Shown here: positions 43,978 to 55,100 of the stretch, in pieces
Layout of the letters: every line of letters begins with the position of its first letter
How positions within the stretch are numbered: position 1 is the first letter of the stretch
DNA from: Actinernus sp. WN-2022
Taxonomy: Eukaryota; Cnidaria; Anthozoa; Actiniaria; Actinernidae
Direction of reading: 5' to 3'
Assembly: GCA_030867875.1 (NCBI GenBank)
Contig: JAOWCC010001634.1
Coordinates: 33,995,867-34,059,866 of the forward strand
DNA: 64,000 nucleotides
The notes under the pieces: model-generated
What the model was told of the DNA's origin: nothing
Database searches by the model: none
What the model saw: the letters and a program-made list of their open reading frames with translations, nothing else
Program-made: the position numbers and the translations under genes

Positions 43978-44582
43978 CTTGTTTCACTGGTCAAGTCCGC
44001 TGACCACACAGGGATCCCAAATGAAGAACTCTAGCTCGTATATATTTGATAATTTGAAGCTGAACGTGAAAAATAGCTACGAACTTTAAAACTTATGGGG
44101 GAAAAAAAATATTTGAGAGACAACTAAGATAAGTAATTATCACCAAGCGAAAGTTCTTATTAGCTATCTTTCTTTTTCAAACTATGTTTAGTGTCCGCTG
44201 CAAAAGTATCGCGGACCCGTAGTTCTCACGTGGAACGCAAAATGGCGGAGGTTGTATCGAGTGTTCTGAAGTTGTGGTGAATCTTTTCGTCTTATATTGA
44301 AGGTTGGGTAATAAAGGTACGTTTCGTGATCTAAGATTTCTAGGTAAGGTCATAGTCAATTCATCTAAGTAGAAATAATTGCACTGTATCAGCTCTGTTG
44401 AGCATTTTTGTAGTAGTACATCTACTTTGTAAATTACAAAGTCAAAGGCTACATACATGTAACTACATTGTCCCGACTTCTGCAGTTCTGGAACACGGCG
44501 GGCATAAAGCACGTCAAAAGCGTCATCATTGAGCGTAACCAAATAATTAAAATTAACACCATTTCTTTACTTATAGTCTGAA

Positions 44583-44963
44583 CACAGGCAGCCCAAGCTC
44601 TAATCTAGCTAATACTGACAGCGTTTGTATGGGAATTTTAACGAGCTAGAAATACGAAAGAATTAATGAATAAAATGTCTTACCTTGCTTCCATAGTGTA
44701 TTACTTGCTGTCTGTGTGGTAACAGGGTTGATATGAAACGATTTTAGCGAGTTTTCATTTTCTCTGCTAGTAAGGGGAGCAGAGAAAATGAAAACTCGCT
44801 AAAATCGCTTCATATCAACCCTGTTACCACACAGACAGCAAGTAATACACTATGGAAGCAAGGTAAGACATTTTATTCATTAATTCTTTCGTATTTCTAG
44901 CTCGTTAAAATTCCCATACAAACGCTGTCAGTATTAGCTAGATTAGAGCTTGGGCTGCCTGTG
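44583..44963. mobile_element. Near-perfect 381 bp palindromic MITE
   Basis: The ends CACAGGCAGCCCAAGCTC and GAGCTTGGGCTGCCTGTG are inverted, and nearly every base of the two arms pairs, leaving a spacer of a few bases near 44775. A 7 bp target duplication GTCTGAA flanks it (44576-44582, 44964-44970). The arms share GCCCAAGCTC and TTTGTATGGGAATTTT with the foldback at 58675-60965. Confidence 0.88.
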
Positions 44964-45010
44964 GTCTGAATTTGAAGAAATGTTGGTGAGTTGGTAACAA
45001 AATGAAACTA

Positions 45011-46228
45011 CAGTACATGTATATGTTGCCCTAATTCCGGCCAGTTTTTGCATTTATCATTATAACTTACCTTGAATGAAAGCATCGTTCAAGAAATTTC
45101 CCACGATATTAGCTTATTCCTTCATTAACCCTATTGTAAAGTTTTGATTCGTTTTTCTTCGCGATTTAACCAAGTTATTTCTAAAAATATTGTTCAAATT
45201 GGTTGCCCTAATAGGCAATATTCGTATTCTCACGGACGAGCTGGATCTAGGAACGAGCACTCAATGGAGGCTCATGCGGGGAATCTTTTCTAATGCTAAA
45301 TAGGTTTTAGCGAATTCCCCCGCACGAGCCTCCATTGAGTGTTCGTTCCAGCTCGTCCGTGAGAATACGAATATTGCCTATTCCGGTAGGGTTGCCCTAA
45401 TTCCGGCCGATAAGAATAAAGATGTGTACACTTGAAGTTCTGGCGATATTTTCTCGGCTTATTTCACCTAGAAACTCCTGTGGCTGCTTGTCAAGGTATT
45501 TGAGATGAAAAAATATGAATCAGGATCCCTGTATAATACAACAACTGCGGCCACGATGACAACTGCGGCCACAATGACAACTGCTGACTTGTTCGCTCAA
45601 GCGCTCATCTTTGGATATTGCAAAATGGTTCGCATTGTCATTTTGAATGCGGTGGAGAGGGCTTTCATGAATTTCAGATACGCCCACCTGTTTCTATGAC
45701 CCTCAGTGTAACGAGAGTATGGCAATAAACATGATAAAAACGCTTGTTTACAGTTTAGTATGGGCTCCAAAATTAGAAACTATACCGCCATGCCGGAATT
45801 AGGCACACCAAACGAAAATACAGGCGGACTTTTAATTGAAGTTGCACTCCGTACTTTGAAACCGTTCCGACTAATTTTTCCTCTCAGAACTGAGGTAATC
45901 TTTAGAGTTTCATCTATGCCAAAAATCAACATTTCACATACCCTACTTTGCGAGAAAACGCTTCTGTTGCTTTATTACCTAATTCAAAGTACAGTCAAAA
46001 GACACACTTGGAGAAATTGAGACTCGACTTACCTTTACAAAAGCTTGGATTTTCCCGCCTAAAAAGGCGACAGGAAGCCCACAACAATAGTTTACGAAAG
46101 CAAACTAATAAATAATTTATCAGATTGTGTCGTTTGTTATTTATTTAAAGTTTACGGAGAATAATCGAGTTTCAAAGACAAAGTGGCTGGAATTGGGACC
46201 GGCCGGAATTAGGACAACATACTGTACA
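45011..46228. mobile_element. Inverted-repeat element with nested palindrome
   Basis: TATGTTGCCCTAATTCCGGCC near 45021 opposes GGCCGGAATTAGGACAACATA ending near 46223. Inside, 45209-45398 is a strong hairpin (GGCAATATTCGTATTCTCAC against GTGAGAATACGAATATTGCC). Open frames 45505-45699 and 45760-46020 show no known domain. Confidence 0.6.
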
Positions 46229-46592
46229 TATTTTGTGTTTTATGTTAGTACGATTTTAGCCACCAACATGCTAATGTCATGCAACAGCATTTATCAACAT
46301 CGGGTTTTGGATAATTCCTTCATTCTCATCACGAGGAGATATTAACAATATACATGTACAACATTCCGTTTTTAGAGGTAATGACCATGCAGTTACAATG
46401 TATAAGAAACATATTACAAATGGATAAATGATGTCATTGTCATGTCACAATGGTATTAGCATAGCTTAAATTATCAGGTTACATTCCTTTTATGATTCTA
46501 CACCCACCTACCAAAATTCAATCGTCAGCATTGAAAACTTTTTACAATTTGTTATGGAATAATTAAATACTGATGTAATGTAGATAAACGTA

Positions 46593-47274
46593 TATGTTGC
46601 AGTTGACCATTCAGTTCAATTTGACCATTGGTCATATTCAACTAGTTCAATTTGACGTCGTCAAACCAACCTAGGTCAAATTGACCCAGGTTTCGCTACA
46701 TGTATCAATGATTCTAAAAAAAAAATCCCCCTCCCTTCCTTCCATCCCTTCCCTCCTCTCTCTCCCCTCCCATATACTTACACTTACCTTTCATTCAGAT
46801 GTAATACCATGTACTGAACTCAGAGGGATTTGAACTGACAGCAGCTCTGCCTTGACACACCCAGGTTTCCACTGACTTAACACACTGCATTGATTTGGAA
46901 GCAACATTTATTATATAAGTAACTTAAACCAGAACCCAGATCCTCTCGGGTCAACAAGTCAACACTTACATGAAGTAGTAACCCACATGGAATCTGTCAT
47001 GAAACTCCAAATTGTTTTTGTTGCTTTAGTTTGTTTCAAACAATCAATAATCATATGAACTAATCCAAATCCTACGCCTACATTAAAAAAAACCTAACCA
47101 TCAACAATGTGTGCTCACTAATTTGTTTGAGTCAAATTAAACTAGTTTGTTTTGACCGGGTCAAATTGACCTACATGTACATGTAGTTTGAATTAACTGG
47201 ATCAAATTGAACTACGTAATTTGTTTTGACCCATGGTCAAATTGAACTGAATGGTCAATTTCAACTACAACATA
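46593..47274. mobile_element. Foldback element with CAATTTGACC subrepeats, copy 2
   Basis: Same ends and interior as 37287-38038, including the interior CTCTGCCTTGACACACCC and CCCAGATCCTCTCGGGTCAA. It is shorter in both arms. No clear target duplication was found. Confidence 0.8.
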
Positions 47275-47464
47275 ATTTACACAGTCATGTAGAATGTATG
47301 CCATGTGCTGGTGATCAGGAATGGCACAATATTTATTGTGTTTAAAACACCAACACTCCCTGACAACACTACATGTTTTAAAAGCAATATATGGATCAGG
47401 CTTCAATAACAGCACTCAACAGTGATCTTTCTTACATGATACAGCTGGGAAAAGCTCAGAAAAC

Positions 47465-47505
47465 ATGGAAGAAGAATCTCCTAAGACACCCACAATTGCA
47501 GTAAG
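47465..47505 (+). CDS. POLR1G: RPA34-like exon 1 with start codon
   Basis: ATG in context AAACATGG opens MEEESPKTPTIAV plus two bases; the donor is GTAAGC. Confidence 0.7.
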
Positions 47506-50500
47506 GTAAGCTTACATGTATAATTACTTAATTGTTTAGCCTGCGGAAACAGCCATCGAATATAGAGACTGCTGTTTCCACAGGCTATTAATTTTAAGCA
47601 ATTAGTAAGTTTAATTTATTTGATTGATAAAAGTTCTCCTTTTCTAGCTAGCTTCCATACTGTTATAAACTTAAGTACATATACATGTAGTTAGCAATTT
47701 ATTTATGCAATTTAGGTAAAGAATGCCAATCAGGATTAATGCTTTGCGAGCTTGAACAATAGAAAACCATTACAATCACCATTTTCGTACAGTACGAAAA
47801 TGGCGATTGTAACGGTTTTCTATTCAAATGTAAACACGGGCTCGCAAAGCATTAATCCTGATTGGCATTCTTACCGTAAATTAGTTCATAAATTGTTGTA
47901 AATAAATAATACATGTAGTTTAAATATTGTTACAACAACATTTTTTTTTATTTGCCACAAATATGAACGCCATGTTTACAGTACAGCCGCAAGTAGGCCT
48001 AAACCAACTTTTTGCACTTTAGACGCAAGAACTTCTGAACCGCTGAACACTCCATGTAAATAATAATGCTCCACATAACTGGTCCCTAAGGAAGGTGCAT
48101 GTGTGTGTGTAAAGGGATGATGAGAGTGCCAAATGATTTGCCCTCTGTAATGGGGAAAGGCCATACGTTTCTGGAAATAGTAATCCTTATAATGTGAATT
48201 TTATTTCACATATACAATTATTACTGAGGGCCATACATGTAGCTTAAGGGTCAAATATATAAAAAACACTAGAATCATGGAATTTAGGCAAGGCAACTGC
48301 CTCCTCTTGTCTACATATATATGGCTCTCTGGATGATGATTTTAGAAAGTAAAACGAAATTTGGCCAGGTACTATATGAAACACCCCTCTCCTCACCACC
48401 ATGTAATTTCTTGTCCCTTCAGTTTGTGTTCAGGGAGGAGATTGAATAATTTCGGGAGGTACACCATTATATATGACAATGGATTATTAGGAAATTGATG
48501 CTATCTAATGGGTACTAATACGTATTTATTATTATTAATTTATCAGTCCTTACTCTTAACACGTGAGGGTAATCCATAGGTTTCAACACCTCTAAGAAAG
48601 TTTGACAGGACTGTTTCTGCTTTGTTATCAATAATATTGAACACCGCAAGAAAATGATCATTCTTGGAAAACCATCAATCATTCCATGAATGACAAAGCG
48701 TCATCTTATTAGTTTATGGTTGCTATCATTGTGGTACAGTGCTCTAGGTGAGTATACATTATATTTTCTTCTGCGTGTGGTAGTGATTTCCAGTGATCTG
48801 AGCAGAGTCCCATGGGGGTCAACTCTGTGCATGCATGCTCTCTCAAACTAGACTCTTGTACATGCAGTGCTCTAGTAGACAAAAAGCCCAGCATTTTCCG
48901 GTAGCCACAGTTTGGAAATAAATCTAATACCTGGGAGACTTGTTCATCAAGACCTTCATTAGAAAGGTCGGTATATCTCTGTCCAATTGAAAGACCATAT
49001 ATTTTGGAGAGTCTCCTTTTAACTGTACCGATGGATACCGCGAGAGCCATTTCAGGAATGGTGAAATCCATTTCAACAAATAGTTTCAATTGCCCCTCTG
49101 GAATGTCATAATAGGGTCTTCCCTTAAAATTTGTAACTATTTTCGAAGCTTGGTATCCAGCATTTTGGTCAGTATGGTGAACCGCAGACAGAAGACTTTC
49201 CACCTCATCCAGGCACCTGTATACTTCCTCTGACACGGCAACATTTATACTTTCGTATCTCACAAGGAGATGGTGCAGTGAATTTATTCTAAATGCTATC
49301 TAGACCGTTTAAAATATCTTCCTTCAAACTGCCCTCTAACATTCTGCAGAACTTACGAACATTTCTTTCGTAGAAATCGATGTACATGTACATGTAGAGT
49401 GTGGACAAACACTCTGATTCCGCCATATTGGCCTTCGAAACTGTTAGTTACCAGACCTCGCGCGGGGAGGGCTAAACTGTTAGTTACCAGGACTTGAGCA
49501 GCAGAACGGCAAAATCATTCGCGGTGTGGCGATCGGTTCAAAAAGAAACAGCCATCATGTTACGTCAAGTGTCGCATGGCCAGAGTGTCACGCAATGACA
49601 ACGTAATTCAGGTGGACCCAACGACTTATAGAAACTGCAGAGCGTCGAGTCACACAACCACAACGGTGGTCATTGAGACGCATCGAAATACCGAAAACAC
49701 AAAACACAAAACACTGTCAGTGTCACGCAGTCGGAACGATGCATCGAGATACAAAATGACAGAACGACACGTTATGTAGCCACAACGACACGACAACTAG
49801 ACGCAACGAGACATCGAAACGACAGAACGACATGTTATGTAGCCACAACGACACGACAACTAGACGCAACGAGACATCGAAACGACAGAACGCCGTGCTA
49901 TGCATCCACAATGACACATTGTCAGTATTTTTTACCCGGATACTGCTCCATAAGTCTGTGGGTATCCAGCTAATCTCTACTTCACTTCAATTTAAGATAT
50001 TAGTAAACTTTCATGGTTCTCAAAGGTTCCGTTTCTTATTAGCGATCTCACATAAAACACAAACATGTTCTCATATGCCACGTCTTGCGTGTTCTTCGGC
50101 ATTCTTGCGGGTCTTCTTAAAGTTTACCTTCTTGCGCTTTCTTGCGGGTTGATCTTCTTGCAGAAAGATCTTCTTGCAGAAAGAACTTCTTGCAGGTCTT
50201 AAGTTCTTGCGTTAGTTCAGTAAGTTTAAGCGCAAGCTGCACGCAAGAACCTGTTGGCTTGCGGACGCGAAAAGAAGTTCTTGCACGTGCATTATTTTAC
50301 GGCTGTACTGTACATGTTAAATATTACATGATTACAGGTGGCGAAGAAGCCCAAATAGAAACCATTAAATTTTTGCTTATGTGGTTTTGGGCTACCTCTA
50401 AATTTAACCTGTTAATTATGCACTTGTCATTGGCTTCCCTGGGGGATGGGGGACCCCAGGCACTATAGGTGGGGGAATTGGAGACTTTGTGGGGATTTTG

Positions 50501-52096
50501 TAACAAAATCATGCCCTTGGGGTGGGGGAAAATGTGGGGACTTTGATTAGAGTATTTTTCATAATGGTAATATTTTGATTGTGGGCTAGCTGTATGTATA
50601 CAAGCTACATGTACATCACAAATTGATGGGAATGAGTCATGCTTTCAATCAAAGATGGCTCCCTTTTGAAGGTGTTGAAAAAGTTATGTGCATTTTATAT
50701 GTTAAACAATATGTGATATTTTGTGCATAAAATAGGCCATATGTCGACTTGCCAGTATTTGGTGGCTGCTCCTTTCATTTTCAAAGAACAGATTGTGATG
50801 CATGGGCTTGGAGGATAATAGTGAACAATCACGCTTGGAGTAATAACTTTTTTATTAGACTGTTGATTGTAGTTTAAATTTATAATAGTTATAATAGCTT
50901 GCCTTGTCCCACTAATATTGGGGACTTTGATGAAAAAAAGTGCCCTGGCACAAGTGGGGAAATATACATGTACATTGTCAGGGGCTTTGCAACACAAGTA
51001 TTTAATTCGTCTTTGGCAGATTACAGGAACTACAGTACTGGGAAAAATATTTCAACGAGGTGAAGTGAAATTTCACTTGCAAAAGTTATATATCCCCTAA
51101 AAGTGAAATTTCACTTCCCTCGGGTGAAATTTCCCTTTTTGTGAATTGAAATATCTCACTTCATCTGAAAGGGATAATTTTTCACTAAAAAGATCCAAAC
51201 AGCTACATTTATCTGCTGAGGAAGCAACATTGTAGAAAAGATGGACTTCACTCTGTGTTATTACTTCGCATCATAGCCACCTTTAGAAATAAAATCCATG
51301 CATCTTGAGCTTTAAAATTATAAGTTTTGCAAGGTTTTCGATGCACTAGAAGTTGAATTATTGGCCGCTAATTTTTCACTAATTCTCCACTTTAACAAAA
51401 TAGTCATTGTCAAAGTTCTTCATGTGTCACTGTCTTCATGTGAAGTGAAATTTCCCTTTTCGTGAGGTGAAATTTCCCTTTGGTGAGGTGAAATATCCCT
51501 TTTGGTGAAGTAAAATTTCACTTGATGTGAGGTGAAATTTCACATTCACATGAGGTGAAATTTCACTTCATGTGAAGTGATATTTCACTTCTCTAAAAGT
51601 AAAATATCCCTGGAGATATTTCACTTCACCTCGTTGAAATCTTTTTTCGCAGTACTGTACATTTAATACTTTAAAGTCAATTAAAGCAACTTTATTTGCA
51701 GTTGGTATTAAACTCATAACAGTTTGATGTTGAGAGTCTGTGATAAACTTGAGGCCAACAATTGGGACCTATGATTTTATCTCCCTATCTAAGAAGACGT
51801 GAAGGCCTAATAACCATTTCCAGTGTGAGAACCAGATTTTTTCACAAAGGCAGCACCTTCTACTAAGTTATTTTAAGACCCTGAGTGTTGGTCCTGCCGG
51901 GGTTTGAACCTGCAACCTCCCACATGACAGACCGGAGCTTATAACCACTGAGCTAACCTGGAGGCAGTCTTGTATGAACTAAAACATGTGGAAACCATCC
52001 AAATACACACTGTACTCAGTACTGTAACTGCCTCATGGTTAGCTCAGTGGTTAAGCTCTGGTCTGTTGAGCGAGAAGTCATGGGTTCAAACCCTGG

Positions 52097-52128
<32 letters not shown>

Positions 52129-55100
52129 TTGAAGGTGCTGCCTTTACATAATCGAACAGTAAACGGTTACTATAGACCTTCTCGTCTTCTCGGATAAGGA
52201 TGTAAAACCGTAGGACTAAAGTAAAGAGAGGGCCACGTGTTAGATAACTGTTAGCCGGTTAATTGTGTTTAAACCCTTTATAAATAATGGAGACTTTATT
52301 TACTTTACTTTACTACATTTTATTTACATTGTATCTCCAGATCATCTATTCCTGTTGGATTTGAATCTGTCCCCTCAGATAGCAATTCAGAATGCCCATC
52401 CTTAGAGGAAATGAAGCATGGCAATATTGAAATGTGGCTTGTCAAGGTTCCATTCAATGTAAGTTAAATATTGCTGCATGATTACAAAAGAAATAAATAT
52501 TTCAATGCCAATAGCAGGATTCTGGATATAAGGGTTGCACTTTGCACTATGGTGCAACAAACAGTTAGTTTATTTAGAAATAACTCCTTGTCATTAAGTA
52601 TTTGGGGCCACATACATATGATGCATACTGCATAATGCAACCATATGAATCAATATTCATAGCAATGGCTAATAGAAATCTCAAATGACCTGTAGATAAA
52701 ATAAGATAATGCACCTTATTCATATCTCATGAAGAACAAGTCAGATAACAGTGGTGTCAGAGCAAGGCCAGTTGTCCATAAGAATCACAACATTGGCAAC
52801 CAGTCAGAATGTGTTTGAGTCATACCGCACTGTTGTGTTCTTTTGTGTCATTAGGAAATTAATGTTATTCTTTGTCATCGACTGTAGATTTTTCTATTCC
52901 TATTACAAAGCTGGGACAGCTGGCCTCACTTTGATGCCTTTATGAATAAAGTCGATACTGCCAATAACTATAGGTTATTTGACACATACTGTATTAAGCA
53001 AAATTCCTAGGCAGAACCCTGCAATAGGATGACTATACCAATAAAATTATAACATAATTATATAACCAGCCAGGAAAACTGCTTTAATGATTTTCGACAC
53101 TAGCCTGTGCTGGTATTTATTGTAGGCTTTTGCTTTACAAATGTACAGTACATACTTGTATATGTATTGAAGCATGCAATGTCCATATTAATGATTTTTT
53201 TTTTCATAATAAAGTGGGTTTTTTTCCAGTCAATTTAAAGAGATGGGCATGAGGAGAAGGTTGTGGAGAACATCTACATTTATTTTGTCAGCAAAAACTA
53301 TATACATAATGTACAGTTATCACGCTATTAAACATTAAATAAAAAAGAAAATTAAAAATGCAAAATAATACAAAATGAGGGTTTCTATAATAATATTAAT
53401 TTAAATAATGTCCAGTAAATAAAAAAAATAAAAAAAATATAAATAAATAAATATATAATAATAATAAATAATAATAATAAAAATAAAAATTTCAATGAAT
53501 ATTGTCTTACTAATTTTCTCTATAATGATCATTTAACTTGATTTTAAAACTCTGTAAAGATTTGGCAGTGACAATATCTGATGGAAGACTATTCCATTCT
53601 CTGACTGTTCTAGGAAAATACGAATATTTGTAAACATCTTTGCTTGTATGTTCAACATAATATTTAAAATTATGAGTTCTACGAGTACGGGTTTCTGTTG
53701 CTGGTTTTAGATATATGGACTTGTTAACATGAATAATGTCATTTGTGATTTTATACATTGTACATAAACGAGCTTGTTTGCGGCGAGAGGCCAGGGGTTC
53801 CCATTCTATATTTTTCATCATGGAAGTTACACTTTGTCTAGAAGTGTATCTATAATCCCATTTGCAGAAACGAGCTGCCGTCCTTTGTATGTTTTCCAGT
53901 TTATCAATATCACATTTGTAGTGTGGGTCCCAGACCACTGAAGCGTATTCGAGTTTAGGTCTGACAAGTAACTTGTACAGGAGTTTAATATAATCATGCA
54001 GGATTTTACAGTACCCAATTGTATTTATAATCTTTGCAATAATCATGATAGGCACAAGAGCAGTTCTCAAGGGAGGGAAAGGGGGCAATCATACTTATGA
54101 TGTATTAGGGATGTACAGCAATACCTGAGGTCCAGGTTTGAGCCCAATTTTGCGAACTGGTCTGGTTTTGACTAAAAACAATAATGTGTCAATCTGGGTC
54201 AATCTGTCAAGTGTGACCTCACCAACCAAGGCCACCCATTCAAAAATATTTGAAAAGAAATTAGCCAATCACATGCAAGAACGTGTATTAATTTTTGAAC
54301 AATAGAATTTATACAATTTCCAACAAGCTGCCATGAATTTTAAATTTTGTGATCAATTTAATGATCTGTAACAATCCTCTGATAGGTTCGTAGCATGAAA
54401 GGGTTAAGTTGAAGCAAGAATTTCAGAAAAGAATGAAGGTCTTCAAAATCTTTTGGACCACTGAAAGTGCACTTGGAAAATTTTGGAATACTATCTTAGT
54501 ACTCAAATGTGATTGCTAAATTTGTTTTAAAATTTGATTGGGTCAGGCCTTCGTGGTTTGTGTGGTGACACTGTAAAATGGTTATTAAACTCTGGGCATG
54601 TTTAAAAAAAAGTATTAGCAATGATGGCAATCCGTTTTTTATAGCTACAGTGTTGTTTTTTTCTTTTTTCATAAACCGGGTAAAATTTTGGAACTGACAC
54701 TGCACATAAATGTATATGTATGTACATGTGCGTCCCATTTTGCAGGTGGATGCCTTCCCACTGAGGGAGCAGCAGCAGTAGTGGTTGTATATATAGTAGA
54801 GTTGGTGGCAGTAGTAGTGATAGTGTTTTGAAATTGCTGTTGTTCTGCAATAATTATTTGGTACATTTCAAGATGCATTGGTTGTATATATACACAAACT
54901 ATTACATACATGGCATTGTACATTGTTTTGTACATGCTCAGTTACCTATATTTTATTTATTCACATATAAATTCAATAGATACAATTGTTCGATGTTTTC
55001 ACATCCATTAGTTTGATGCCAACAGTTTGTCAGGGCAGGTAGTAGTGCTGAATGGAGCACAGGATATTCCTCCTAATGAAGCGCAGGTACGTTTGTCGGT

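Larger units (their letters stand above)
43978..47464. other. Divergent intergenic region, ALG12 to RPA34-like gene
   Basis: It must hold the promoters and 5' untranslated exons of both genes. A 381 bp palindrome and a 1.2 kb inverted-repeat element are listed separately, and 46593-47274 is a foldback element. A short ATGGCGGAGG start at 44241 gives only 12 codons and is not called as a gene. Other open frames have no recognisable motif. Confidence 0.5.

Noticed and set aside
44241..44280. Short ATGGCGGAGG start as a first exon of another gene
   Set aside because: Only 12 codons to a stop, no clear splice donor in frame, no downstream match.
54496..55016. Overlapping frames with Thr- and Leu-rich strings
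   Set aside because: Low-complexity AT- and GTA-rich intron sequence; no domain and no conserved start.
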